This document shows positions 1-10,848 of a stretch of DNA of 50,105 nt, piece after piece (position 1 is the first letter of the stretch; each line of letters starts with the position of its first letter). The translations under genes and the position numbers were made by a program. Source of the stretch: Curvibacter sp. PAE-UM (GTDB taxonomy: Bacteria; Pseudomonadota; Gammaproteobacteria; Burkholderiales; Burkholderiaceae_C). The notes under the pieces are model-generated. The model had not been told where the DNA came from. It saw only the letters and a list, made by a program, of their open reading frames with translations, and made no database searches. The stretch is from assembly GCF_001432305.1 (NCBI RefSeq), contig NZ_KQ483358.1, positions 2,202,112 through 2,252,216 on the forward strand, written 5' to 3'.

Positions 1-3000
1 GTAGCGCGACATGGCCATCAGTGCATAGGCCACCGACTGCGTGCTGTGCCAGCTGTCGTTGCTCAGCTGGGCCGAGATGTCGTCCACCAGCGGGCGGGCG
101 CGTTCGCTCTGGCCCAGCGTCACCATGCCGGTCAGCACGATGGCGCTGTCACGCAGGCGCGAGCCGAAGGTGCCGTCGGGCGCGGCGTAATCCTGCAGCA
201 TCAGGCGGTCGGCCTTGACGATGTCGTTGGCGGCATCGGTCATGCCGGCCAGCTTGTAGGCCGCGGCCAGCATCCAGAGCGTCGTCGAGGGCAGGTTGGC
301 CGATTCGCGCAGGCGGTTCATGGCGCCCACTTCGGGCTGGCCGGCCAGGGCCAGGGTGTAGAGGCGGTAGGCCTGGTCGAGCGCGGGTGTGCCGCTGCTG
401 CCACTCCAGGTCTGTGCGGCCTGCTTCTGGAAGCGCACCCATTCGCTCTGCATGGACGAGGGCACCGTGTAACCCTGCTTGCCGGCTTCCACCAGGAAGT
501 GGCCCGCGTAGTTGGTGGACCAGGCGTTGCGCGTATCGAAGCCGCTGAAACCGCCGAAGTCACCCGGCCAGTAGGCGAAGGAGCCGTTGGGCAGCTGGAA
601 GCCGCGCAGCCGGTCGATCGCCGCCAGCACATTGGCCTCGATCTCCTTCTTGCGCGCATCCTCCAGCTTGAGCAGCGAGGGCAGGAAAAGCTGCGGGAAG
701 GCGGCCGAGGTGATCTGCTCGATGCAGCCGTGCGGGTAGCGGATCAGGTAGTTCAGCCGCTGCTCCAGGTTCAGCGGCGGCACCGCCGACATCTCCAGCG
801 TCACCGTGTTGGTACCCGGCAGGCCGTGCGGCGCGACGATCTTCTCCCAGGTCTCGCCCGGGGCGATCATCTTGGTCTGCGCACGCGTCGTGGCCGGGTT
901 GGGGCTGCGCACCTCCAGGTGCACGTCCGCCTGCGCGCGGTGTGCGCCGCTGGTGGCGATGAAGCGCAGCCGTCCCTTGCCCAGGCGCGGCTGGGTCTTG
1001 ATGCGCAGCTGGCCCAGCTTCTCCTCGGGCCGGCTGAACTGGATCTTGACCGTGTCGCCCCCGATCAGCTGGAAGCGCGAATCGGCCTCCAGCTTGAGCG
1101 TGACTTCCTTGATCGACGGGTCCATGGCGAAGACCGACACCGGTACCGTGATGTCCTCCCAAGGCCCCACCACACGCGGCAGCGTGGGCAGGATCATCAG
1201 CGGCTGGCGCACGTAGACCGACTTCTCGGCCGAGCCATAGGCCCCGGCCTCGCCGGCCACCACCATGGCACGCACCGCGCCCACATAGGGCGGCAGCGTC
1301 AGCTCGTGGCGGCGTTTCTCGCCGGCCTTGAGCCTGAATGGCCCGAGGTACTTGACCACCGGCGGGAAGCGCTTGCGGTTCTTGGCCTCCTCAGCCTTGC
1401 CGGCATCGCTGCCGCCCAGGGCCAGCAGGCGTTCCAGTTCGGCGCCGTAGGCGCCGGCCACGTCGTCGAACAGGTCCCAGGTGGTCACGCCCAGCGCCTC
1501 GCGCTTGTAGAACTGCTCGTGCAGCTCGGGCGTCTTGAAGTTGGTCAGGCCCAGCAGGCCCTCGTCCACCACGGCCAGGGTGTAGGTCATTTCGCGGCCC
1601 GAGGCCTCGGAGACATCCACCGCCACGCGCGACTCGGGTTTCCATTCCTCGGCCGCCGCAATCTGCGGCTTGATCCGCGTCTGCGGGTCCGTCACCAGCA
1701 GCGGGATCACCCCGTACAGGCGGATCGGCCGGTCGTTCTTCTTCTCCGCGTGCGGCTGGATCAGCGTCACGCTGACGTAGACATTGGGCGCCATGGCGCG
1801 TGTGATCGGCACCTCGAAGCGCGTCGCTCCCTTCTGGAACTCGATCCAGCGCGCCTCGATGATGGCGCTGCCGCTCTCCACCGTCACTAGCGCGCGGCCC
1901 TGGCTGGCCTCGGGCAACTGGACCACCGCCTTGTCGCCCACCACGTACTGCTCCTTGTCGGCGTTGAAGGTCAGCACGCTGGCGCCCGGCCCGGACTGCT
2001 CCTGGGCGCGACCGGCCCAGGCCGGCCAGTCGATGTAGAAGGTCTGCCCGGTGCAGTGGCCGCCGTCCAGGTCGCAGGCGCGCACCAGGTAACGGCCCCA
2101 CTGCGGGTACTTGATCTCGAAGTTCCACGTGCCCTGGCCGTTGGCTGCGGTGGTGATGGTGTCCTTCTTGAGTACCCGGTTGCTGGAGGCCGAGGCGTAC
2201 TGCGCCAGCGAATCGCCGGACTTGTCCCACCACCACTTCCACTCCACCTTGTAGAGCGTGACCTCGATGTTGCGCACTGCCGCCGGCTTGCCGTCGGCCA
2301 GCACGCTGGCGATCTCCACCGTGTGCTGCTTGTCGGTCAGCAGCATGTTGCGCGCCACGTCGCCCTTGGGCAGTTTCATGCCAATGTAGCGGTCGAAGGG
2401 CGAGTAGGGCGCCGTCTGCCGGTTGATGCTGAAGGCGCCGCCCGGCTCGAACACGCGCGTGGTCAGCGTGGCACTCAGCATGCCCGGCGCCTCCTTGGCA
2501 GAACTGCCCGCGTGTTCGAACGTGGTCTTGCCATCGTTGTCGAGTTCACCCTCGAAGATGGTTTCGGGCTCGGCGTTGAATTCGCGTGCCGGGTCGTCGA
2601 AGGCGAAGTCGGCGTAGCGCTCGAAGCGCGTGGCCGTGCGGTTCAGGCGCATCTTCACCTCGGCCTTCAGGCCGGCGGCCGTGGCGCCGGTCAGCCACTG
2701 GGCGGCCAGCTGGCCCTTCAGGGGCGTGCTGCCCGCCAGCTTGCCGGCGCCCACGTCCAGGTCGATCTTGAGCCGGTTGGGCATCACCGTCTCGATCTTC
2801 ACGCTGCGGCTGAAGCTGGTGCCGCCCAGGATGGCCTTGGCCGTCCAGTCGCCGGTGGGTGCGCCGTCCGCCGTCTTCATGGCGAACTTGTAGAAGCCGC
2901 CCACCGGGGCGGTGTTGGTCAGCGTCTGCACCAGCTGGCCCTGCGGGTTGCGCAGTTCCATCGTGACCGGGTGGTTGGCCGGCAGGGTCTTGTGGCTGTC

Positions 3001-4935
3001 CTGCAGCACGAAGGTGAGGAAGATGTCGTCGCCCGGGCGCCAGACGCCGCGCTCGCCGTAGATATGGCCCTTCAGGCCGGCGCTGACCTTCTCGCCGCCC
3101 ACGTCGAAGTGGCTGGTCGGCAGGGCCGTGCCCTGCGCAACCTTGAGGTAACCCTTCTGTCCGCCCTTGTCGGCCAGCAGGAAAAAAGGCGCGGTCTTGA
3201 GGTTGAAGTGGATCAGGCCTTCGCCGTTGGATACCTCGCTCACCACCGGCTGGTTCTGGAAGTTCATGGCCGTGACCTTCACGCCCGCCAGCGGCTGGGC
3301 CGTGCGCAGGTCGGTGGTCACCACCAGCATCTTGCCGTTCTGGTCGCGCTTGGCCAGCAGGCCGATGTTCGACGCCAGCAGGTTGCGCGCGGCGCGCGTG
3401 CGCTCAGAAAACCGGTAGTAGCTCTTCTTGCAGGGGTTCTCGCGCTCGTGCCAGCCCTCCTGCTCGCCCTCGCCGTAGTACTGCTCGGCAAAGTCCCAGC
3501 TGCTGGCTTCGCGCTGACCGAAGTCCTCCTCGTTCACCAGCGGCGACTCCATGGTCGCCTCTTCGGCGTCGGCGTCGGTGCCGGGGCAGGCGTAGGTCGA
3601 GTCGGCGCGGCCGATCGAGACCGTCAGGCGGAACAGCCCGCCCGGGTTCTTGTCGAAGAGTTCGGTCACGTCCAGCGCGTAGCGGCCCCAGCGGTTGGCC
3701 TGCGTGGCGGGCAGCGTGATGGTCTTGCGCCAGAGGTAGCGGCCCACGCGGCCCAGCTCCTGCTGGCCGTCGAGCTTGTTGACTTGCAGGAACTGACCCA
3801 CGTTGTTGTCGTAGATGCGGAAGGCCGTCACGCGCACCGAGCGCGCGTTCACCGCCTCGATCGGCACGCTGAGCACCTTGTTCTCGGGCAGGATCACGCC
3901 CTTGCCCACAAAACGCACCTGCGGCTTGATGCTGGCAAAGGTCAGCGCCTGCTGGAAGCCGGAGAGCAGCCGGTCGCCCCGGGCCGTGCGCAGGCCGGCG
4001 GCCACCGTCACCTGCACCTCGCCTTCGGCGCCGTTTTCGGGATAGACCTTGATCACGTTGTTCTCGACGCGGTGGGTCGACCGGCCGGAGCTCAGCTCCA
4101 CCAGGCCGCGCAGGTTCTGGCGCGCGTCCAGCGGCTCGGAGAAGGTGAGCTGCACGTACTGTTCGTTGTCGTTCTGCACGGCCCGCGCCTGCAGCACCTT
4201 GAACTGGTTGCGCGCCGGGATCTCGATCTGGCTCTGGCCCGTGGTGTTCTGCGCCAGGCTCTGGCCGGCCCATTCGATGGAGAGCTCGTGCGCGGTCTGC
4301 TGCCGCTCGATGCCCGTGACGGTGAACTCGTGCCGCCGGGCGTCCGGGGCGGGCTGCCATTCCACGGCCAGCGGCTGGCCCTGGAAGCGGGCCTTGAGCA
4401 CCTTCTGCACGTCGACCGCCGCTTCCACGTCGGCCGTCACCACGGTGCCGCGCAGCTGCATGCGGCCCTCGTGCTTCAGGTCGGTGGCCAGGCCGGCCAT
4501 CTGCACTTCGAACTGCCGCGGCTGGGTCTGCACCACGAACTCGTAGTCCTTCACGCCGGCGTCCACGCCCTGCAGGCCGGCCGGCTTGACCGTCAGGCGG
4601 TAGTCCCGGCCCGACTCCAGGTCCTGTTCCGGCGCCAGCACGATCTCGCGCGTGCTGGCGAAGACCGCGTTGCCCTTGATGGCCGGATAGGCCGCCAGAT
4701 GCCGGGTGGCGCTCTGCCCGACCCGGTCCGCGGAGACCACGTCGCCCGAGAAGACCACACGGATCTTGTCCTTGCGCGAAAGCAGGCCCGCGCTGTGCGA
4801 GTTGATGATCCGGCTCCAGGCCGGGTCTTGCGGGGTGATCTTGAGGGAGGAGCCGGGGCCCCGGTTGCAGGCGGCAAGTCCGAGTACCACCAGGCCCACC
4901 AGCGCGAGCGCGCGCACGAACTTCGATCCAGACAT
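1..4935 (-). CDS. alpha-2-macroglobulin family lipoprotein (C-terminus cut by window edge)
   Basis: The frame stays open from the ATG at 4935 to the window edge, 1645 codons. The N-terminus is a lipoprotein signal (basic start, hydrophobic stretch, lipobox LAAC with Cys23). Asn at +2 does not match the Asp inner-membrane retention signal, so an outer-membrane anchor is likely. The middle holds repeated beta-sandwich macroglobulin modules. The bait/thioester part contains PHGCIEQ with Cys1404, matching the CxEQ thioester of the family. This is the large bacterial YfhM-type protein, thought to trap proteases in the periplasm and usually paired with penicillin-binding protein 1C; a pbpC would lie beyond the left edge. 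A GGAGG ribosome site sits just upstream of the ATG. Family call is firm; function is inferred from the family. Confidence 0.93.
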   Translation of the reverse strand, partial: MSGSKFVRALALVGLVVLGLAACNRGPGSSLKITPQDPAWSRIINSHSAGLLSRKDKIRVVFSGDVVSADRVGQSATRHLAAYPAIKGNAVFASTREIVLAPEQDLESGRDYRLTVKPAGLQGVDAGVKDYEFVVQTQPRQFEVQMAGLATDLKHEGRMQLRGTVVTADVEAAVDVQKVLKARFQGQPLAVEWQPAPDARRHEFTVTGIERQQTAHELSIEWAGQSLAQNTTGQSQIEIPARNQFKVLQARAVQNDNEQYVQLTFSEPLDARQNLRGLVELSSGRSTHRVENNVIKVYPENGAEGEVQVTVAAGLRTARGDRLLSGFQQALTFASIKPQVRFVGKGVILPENKVLSVPIEAVNARSVRVTAFRIYDNNVGQFLQVNKLDGQQELGRVGRYLWRKTITLPATQANRWGRYALDVTELFDKNPGGLFRLTVSIGRADSTYACPGTDADAEEATMESPLVNEEDFGQREASSWDFAEQYYGEGEQEGWHERENPCKKSYYRFSERTRAARNLLASNIGLLAKRDQNGKMLVVTTDLRTAQPLAGVKVTAMNFQNQPVVSEVSNGEGLIHFNLKTAPFFLLADKGGQKGYLKVAQGTALPTSHFDVGGEKVSAGLKGHIYGERGVWRPGDDIFLTFVLQDSHKTLPANHPVTMELRNPQGQLVQTLTNTAPVGGFYKFAMKTADGAPTGDWTAKAILGGTSFSRSVKIETVMPNRLKIDLDVGAGKLAGSTPLKGQLAAQWLTGATAAGLKAEVKMRLNRTATRFERYADFAFDDPAREFNAEPETIFEGELDNDGKTTFEHAGSSAKEAPGMLSATLTTRVFEPGGAFSINRQTAPYSPFDRYIGMKLPKGDVARNMLLTDKQHTVEIASVLADGKPAAVRNIEVTLYKVEWKWWWDKSGDSLAQYASASSNRVLKKDTITTAANGQGTWNFEIKYPQWGRYLVRACDLDGGHCTGQTFYIDWPAWAGRAQEQSGPGASVLTFNADKEQYVVGDKAVVQLPEASQGRALVTVESGSAIIEARWIEFQKGATRFEVPITRAMAPNVYVSVTLIQPHAEKKNDRPIRLYGVIPLLVTDPQTRIKPQIAAAEEWKPESRVAVDVSEASGREMTYTLAVVDEGLLGLTNFKTPELHEQFYKREALGVTTWDLFDDVAGAYGAELERLLALGGSDAGKAEEAKNRKRFPPVVKYLGPFRLKAGEKRRHELTLPPYVGAVRAMVVAGEAGAYGSAEKSVYVRQPLMILPTLPRVVGPWEDITVPVSVFAMDPSIKEVTLKLEADSRFQLIGGDTVKIQFSRPEEKLGQLRIKTQPRLGKGRLRFIATSGAHRAQADVHLEVRSPNPATTRAQTKMIAPGETWEKIVAPHGLPGTNTVTLEMSAVPPLNLEQRLNYLIRYPHGCIEQITSAAFPQLFLPSLLKLEDARKKEIEANVLAAIDRLRGFQLPNGSFAYWPGDFGGFSGFDTRNAWSTNYAGHFLVEAGKQGYTVPSSMQSEWVRFQKQAAQTWSGSSGTPALDQAYRLYTLALAGQPEVGAMNRLRESANLPSTTLWMLAAAYKLAGMTDAANDIVKADRLMLQDYAAPDGTFGSRLRDSAIVLTGMVTLGQSERARPLVDDISAQLSNDSWHSTQSVAYALMAMSRY

Positions 4936-5121
4936 GTTTCCTCCCTTCACCGTTTTCTGTTTCCGCTGGCGCAGGCCGCGGCGCTTGTATGAAGTGCGAC
5001 ACCCCGCTCCGTACCATGGATCAACGAAGCCGGGGAGCCGTCGCGGGGTCATTCTAGGCCAAGGTTTTGCGGCTCCTTGCTCTGGTTTTGATATCCGTCA
5101 AAATCATTCCCGGCCCCAGCC

Positions 5122-5149
5122 CTTGAAATTCAGTCAACGCACCCAAAGC
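5122..5149 (+). promoter_or_regulatory. candidate heat-shock (sigma-32) promoter of clpB
   Basis: CTTGAAA at 5122-5128 matches the sigma-32 -35 element. It is followed by about 14 bases and ACCCAAAG near 5141-5148, a partial match to the -10 CCCCATNT. Transcription would start near 5156, leaving a short leader with the CGGAGGA ribosome site at 5161-5167. The match is by eye, and the -10 half is imperfect. Confidence 0.45.
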
Positions 5150-5171
5150 TGGGCTGCAACCGGAGGATTTC

Positions 5172-7766
<2,595 letters not shown>

Positions 7767-7798
7767 GCGACAGGCGGGCTGGCTGAAGCGGGAAAGTG

Positions 7799-7834
7799 AA
7801 ACCCCGCCTCTTGCGTGCGCAGGAGGCGGGGTTT
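7799..7834. terminator. bidirectional intrinsic terminator between clpB and the toxin gene
   Basis: A perfect 12-bp stem: AAACCCCGCCTC (7799-7810) pairs with GAGGCGGGGTTT (7823-7834) around a 12-base loop. The A/T ends give a U-rich tail on either strand, so it can stop both clpB and the convergent toxin-antitoxin transcript. Confidence 0.85.
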
Positions 7835-7880
7835 CTGTCTTGTACCGTCGGCGATCCGGGGGATGGCCTGGCTACCGGTC

Positions 7881-8282
7881 TCAGGGCTTGCCGCCTGGGC
7901 GCGGTTCAACATGCTGGCGAACCCAGTCGGCGAACTGCTCTTCGCTCAGATCGCCGGCCGCCACGCCCAGCATGGTGAGTACGCAGTCGGCGTCTGTAGC
8001 CATGAGTTGCCAGCCATTGAGCCGCAAGAAAAGTTCGGTGGCGACAAATGCGGTGCGCTTGTTGCCATCCACATAGGGGTGGTTGCGGGCGATGCCATAG
8101 CCATAAGCGGCCGCCAGTGCTGACACATCCGGCTTGCCGTAAACCGCCAGCTGCCTGGGTTTGGCCAGGGCTGATTCAAACATACCCGCATCGCGTATGC
8201 CGGTTCCGCCGCCATGTTCCGCCAATTGCATGTCGTGCACGGCGGTCAGGACCGCAGCGTCAAGCCAGCGCCAGGTCATCAC
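7881..8282 (-). CDS. doc: Fic/Doc-family toxin
   Basis: 133 residues, the size of the death-on-curing toxin. The Fic-fold signature HPYVDGNKRTA (consensus HPFxDGNKRTA) is present, with the catalytic His and the GNKR phosphate-binding loop. In the Doc branch this fold phosphorylates EF-Tu and arrests translation. The start overlaps the end of the upstream antitoxin gene by four bases (ATGA), so the two are translationally coupled. The cognate antitoxin is AbrB/MazE-like rather than the classical Phd type. Family call is strong; target is inferred from Doc. Confidence 0.9.
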   Translation of the reverse strand: MMTWRWLDAAVLTAVHDMQLAEHGGGTGIRDAGMFESALAKPRQLAVYGKPDVSALAAAYGYGIARNHPYVDGNKRTAFVATELFLRLNGWQLMATDADCVLTMLGVAAGDLSEEQFADWVRQHVEPRPGGKP

Positions 8283-8503
8283 TTGGCCAGTTCGCGCAGG
8301 ACGGCTCGGCGCTCTTTCATGACGTCGCGGCTCAGGCGCATCTGCGCTTCAAATTCAGGGTTGTGCGGCGTGATGCGCAGACCGTCGGGCGTTTCCGTCA
8401 CATAGAACTCGTCGCCCTTTTCCAGGCGCAAGCTGGCGAGCAACTCCTTGGGAAAGATGGCTCCCACGGAGTTGCCGATCTGGGTCAGTTTGAGCGTGTG
8501 CAT
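8279..8503 (-). CDS. AbrB/MazE-like antitoxin
   Basis: 74 residues with the N-terminal SpoVT/AbrB swapped-hairpin domain (KLTQIGNSVGAIFPKELL, then LRLEKGDEFYVTETPDGL). The C-terminal tail (FEAQMRLSRDVMKERRAVL) is charged and helical, the part that normally wraps the toxin. It is first in a two-gene operon with the Doc toxin. It probably binds its own promoter; the inverted repeat at 8518-8533, about 15 bases before the start codon, is the obvious candidate. No good Shine-Dalgarno is visible, so the transcript may have a short leader. Confidence 0.88.
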   Translation of the reverse strand: MHTLKLTQIGNSVGAIFPKELLASLRLEKGDEFYVTETPDGLRITPHNPEFEAQMRLSRDVMKERRAVLRELAK

Positions 8504-8517
8504 GGTGATCTGCTTGT

Positions 8518-8533
8518 TATTACGAATGTAATA
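8518..8533. promoter_or_regulatory. inverted-repeat operator of the toxin-antitoxin operon
   Basis: TATTAC-GAAT-GTAATA, a perfect 6-bp inverted repeat with a 4-base spacer, AT-rich in a GC-rich setting, lying 15 bases upstream of the antitoxin start. AbrB-type antitoxins autorepress at such palindromes, so this is the likely operator overlapping the promoter. Confidence 0.6.
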
Positions 8534-8555
8534 CTAGCGAGGTGTTGTGCGGGCG

Positions 8556-8669
8556 TCAAGCTGCAAAAACCTCTTGCGTGATTTCGAGCACCAGATGGCG
8601 CGGGTTGATGCCCGACTCGCTCACGCAGCGCGAGTAGACACTGAGGAAATCAGGACCCTCAGCAGTCAT
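8556..8669 (-). other. short open frame, possible gene remnant
   Basis: A 37-codon frame starting inside the last codons of the cytochrome b gene and ending in TGA at 8556. The segment SGINPRHLVLEITQEVF looks like protein and resembles the LxPxxLxLEITE stretch of EAL cyclic-di-GMP phosphodiesterase domains, but it is far too short to be an active domain. It may be a decayed fragment or coincidence. No ribosome site is evident. Confidence 0.2.
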
Positions 8670-9408
8670 CGGCGTGCCGATCCCTGCTGCAGTTGACCTG
8701 GTTCAACGCGGTGTTGGGTGCCTGCTGCCATTCCCAGGCCCAGTAGGAGAGCACGCCAGCCAGCAGCAGCATGGCCAGCCAGGCGTGGTTGCGCTTGGCC
8801 AGGTCCGGCCCCTTGCCTTCCATGCGGCCGGTGAGCATGGGCGTGGCCTGGTTTTTGCGGCGCAAGACGCTCAGGGCCAGCAGGAAGGCCAGGTGGCCCA
8901 GCACCAGACCGAGCATGAATTCACCCATCGCTTCATGGATCTCTTCGAGCCACTCGCCGCCCCATTCGTGAAAGGCCGCGTAGCCGCTCAGCGTGAGCGG
9001 CAGCACCACGGCCAGCAGGGCGACCACGGTCATCGCCATGGCCAGGTACTGGCCCTGGCGCCAGTTCACCGGCGCAGTGGTCTGGCCCCTGCCAGACCAG
9101 GCCGCCTTCACGCTGCGCAGCCAGGCCGGCGCGGCTGCCACCTTGCCCCAGAGCAGGGACAGGCGCGCCTGTCGCGGGCCGAACAGGCCGTAGAGCACAC
9201 GAAAGACCAGCAGGCCGGCCATGCTGTAACCCAGCACGACGTGCACCAGGCGCAGGCGCTCGCCGTCGGCCGTGAGGTAGGCCCCCACGAAGCACAGGGC
9301 AAACAGCCAGTGGAACATGCGGGTGGGCGCGTCGATGACACGGCGGCTTGCGATGGCCTGGCGTGGCGTGGTGCCGGCTAGGGTGGTGTGGGGGGAGGTG
9401 GTGTTCAT
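8659..9408 (-). CDS. cytochrome b561-type membrane cytochrome of the SHP/DHC system
   Basis: About 249 residues with four or five hydrophobic helices and conserved membrane His residues (MFHWLFALCFVGAY, RLVHVVLGYSMAG, LGHLAFLLAL), as in the cytochrome b561 / Ni-Fe-hydrogenase cytochrome b family. The start at 9408 is preferred: GGAGTGA lies a few bases upstream. An earlier in-frame ATG at 9432 sits on the stop of the preceding gene. It is third in an operon after SHP and the diheme cytochrome c, and probably passes quinol electrons to the periplasmic diheme cytochrome. The C-terminal extension after the last helix (QVNCSRDRHADDC) is Cys/Asp-rich and not explained. Confidence 0.85.
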   Translation of the reverse strand: MNTTSPHTTLAGTTPRQAIASRRVIDAPTRMFHWLFALCFVGAYLTADGERLRLVHVVLGYSMAGLLVFRVLYGLFGPRQARLSLLWGKVAAAPAWLRSVKAAWSGRGQTTAPVNWRQGQYLAMAMTVVALLAVVLPLTLSGYAAFHEWGGEWLEEIHEAMGEFMLGLVLGHLAFLLALSVLRRKNQATPMLTGRMEGKGPDLAKRNHAWLAMLLLAGVLSYWAWEWQQAPNTALNQVNCSRDRHADDC

Positions 9409-9431
9409 GAGGTCACTCCGGTTCGGGTTCA

Positions 9432-9956
9432 TCAGTCCTGGAAGGCGCGGCGGTAGCGCGCGTCCAGGCCGCGGGGGAATTGAAGTTGGCTCTCGTCAAA
9501 GCTGCCCTGCTCGGCGCGGGTGTGGCAGGCCGCGCAGTTGGCCGCGCTCTTGACGCTGGCGTGTTGCCACACGGGCGCGTCCAGCTTGCGGTGCTTGCGC
9601 AGGAACCAGGCTGATTCGGTGATACGGTCCTGTGGCGGCTCCGCGCTCACGCGCTTGGTGGTGCCGGCCTTGGCCTGCAGCCACTGGCCGATCTGCTGCA
9701 CCGTGGCCGCGTCGAGCGAGGCGTCGGTGCCGTAGTGCTGGTCCAGGCCGTTCATGATGCGGCCCCAGGAGCGCGCCGGCAGCAGGCCCGGCGGGTAGGC
9801 CAGGTGGCAGGCCGCGCATTCCTGCTGGTAGCTCGGCAGCATCTGGCGCGGGTTCAGGTTTCCGCTGTCGGCCAAGGCGGCGGTGGTCAGGCCCAGCAGC
9901 AGGGCCAGGGCCGGCAGGGTGCGCTTGAGTGTTCGGGTTTGCGTTGGGGCTTGCAT
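9432..9956 (-). CDS. diheme cytochrome c (DHC)
   Basis: 174 residues with a signal peptide (Arg/Lys start, LPALALLLGL, cleavage after about residue 29) and two CxxCH heme sites, CAACH at 47-51 and 141-145. Size, spacing and position between a sphaeroides-heme-protein gene and a cytochrome b gene match the periplasmic DHC family. It is expected to carry electrons from the membrane cytochrome b to SHP. It lies 18 bases after the SHP stop. The stop is immediately before or overlaps alternative starts of the cytochrome b gene. Confidence 0.88.
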   Translation of the reverse strand: MQAPTQTRTLKRTLPALALLLGLTTAALADSGNLNPRQMLPSYQQECAACHLAYPPGLLPARSWGRIMNGLDQHYGTDASLDAATVQQIGQWLQAKAGTTKRVSAEPPQDRITESAWFLRKHRKLDAPVWQHASVKSAANCAACHTRAEQGSFDESQLQFPRGLDARYRRAFQD

Positions 9957-9974
9957 GGTGTTGCTCCAGCGGGC

Positions 9975-10382
9975 TCAGGGTTTCAGGCTGGCCAGGTAGG
10001 CCAGCACGTCGGCCTTCTCGGCGGCCGTGCATTCGCGGCTCAGCACGTCCTTGCAATTGCGGCGCAGCCACTTGTCCACCTTGGCGCTGTCGGTGAAGGC
10101 CTGCGGGTTGAAGGCCGGCGCCAGCGGGGCGATGGTCTTGCCCGTGCTGGCGTGTTTGCCCTGGCCAGTGGGCGGCGTGCCGTGGCAGGAGGCGCAAGAC
10201 CAGTCGCCGCCGTGCTTGCTGCCGAAAAAGACCTGGCCCCGGGCCGCGTTGCCGGGTGAACCAGCTGCCGCGTTCCAGCGGGCCAGCTCCTGCGCCATGC
10301 TGGTGTCCGCCGCCTGGGCCGGCTGCAGCATCAACATCAGCGCCAGCCCGACGGCGGCAGACCCGTTTTGCAATTTCTTCAT
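9975..10382 (-). CDS. shp: sphaeroides heme protein (SHP, DUF1924) monoheme cytochrome c
   Basis: 135 residues: signal peptide to about residue 24 (cleavage PAQA-AD), one CASCH heme site at 63-67, and the DUF1924 tail KWLRRNCKDVLSREC with Asn109 and a Cys110/Cys118 pair. In studied SHP proteins an Asn side chain is the displaceable sixth heme ligand, so the heme can bind O2 or NO. Asn109 is a plausible candidate for that ligand. The start is fixed by AGGAGT upstream of ATG 10382. First gene of the SHP-DHC-cytochrome b operon, divergent from a two-component system. The physiological substrate of SHP is not settled. Confidence 0.88.
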   Translation of the reverse strand: MKKLQNGSAAVGLALMLMLQPAQAADTSMAQELARWNAAAGSPGNAARGQVFFGSKHGGDWSCASCHGTPPTGQGKHASTGKTIAPLAPAFNPQAFTDSAKVDKWLRRNCKDVLSRECTAAEKADVLAYLASLKP

Positions 10383-10462
10383 GGGCAACTCCTGTTTCTT
10401 GTGGGTGGTTTCGGGATGGCGTTGATGGTGCGCCCCGCTGCCTGTACCCAGGCTGAAGCCGT

Positions 10463-10479
10463 CGTTCATCTGCCGTTCA
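10463..10479 (+). promoter_or_regulatory. tandem half-site (CGTTCA-N5-CGTTCA), candidate response-regulator box
   Basis: CGTTCA at 10463-10468 and again at 10474-10479, an exact 11-bp period in the region between the divergent shp and PepSY genes. OmpR/PmrA/QseB-class regulators bind 6-N5-6 direct repeats of this shape. The adjacent OmpR-family regulator is the natural candidate, and both operons could be controlled from here. Confidence 0.45.
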
Positions 10480-10539
10480 GCTTCGCTGCGCAGAATGAGG
10501 GCATCACGGGAATAAGATCCCCCATCAGGTCATCCCCCC

Positions 10540-10848
10540 ATGCGCACCACCCTCGCCATCGCCACCCTGCTTGCCGCCGCGGCCCTGACGCCGCTGGCCA
10601 GCCTGGCCGACGGCGACCACGACCGCGCCCGCGCTGCCCTGCGGGCCGGCGAAGTGCTGCCCCTGCACGTGGTGCTGGAGCGCGTGGCCCGGGACCACCC
10701 CGGCAACGTGCTGGAGGTGGAGCTGGAACGCGAGAAGGGCCTCTGGATCTACGAACTCAAGATCCTGCAAAGCGGCGGCAGCCTGCTCAGGCTGAAGGTC
10801 GACGCCAAGACCGCCGAGCTCATCAAACGGCGCGAGGGCAGACACTGA
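10540..10848 (+). CDS. PepSY-domain periplasmic protein
   Basis: 102 residues: signal peptide (LAIATLLAAAALTPLASLA) followed by one PepSY fold (LPLHVVLERVARDHPGNVLEVELEREKGLWIYELKIL). Small secreted PepSY proteins commonly precede OmpR-type two-component genes and may damp the sensor or bind its ligand. The stop overlaps the next start (TGATG at 10846-10850), so it is translationally coupled to the response regulator. Exact role unknown. Confidence 0.85.
   Translation: MRTTLAIATLLAAAALTPLASLADGDHDRARAALRAGEVLPLHVVLERVARDHPGNVLEVELEREKGLWIYELKILQSGGSLLRLKVDAKTAELIKRREGRH

Noticed and set aside
2056..4992. Very long open frame on the plus strand opposite the macroglobulin gene (also 46-1890)
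   Set aside because: Composition is a GC-rich shadow (His/Arg/Val/Gly-rich) of a recognisable protein on the minus strand; no domain or ribosome site.
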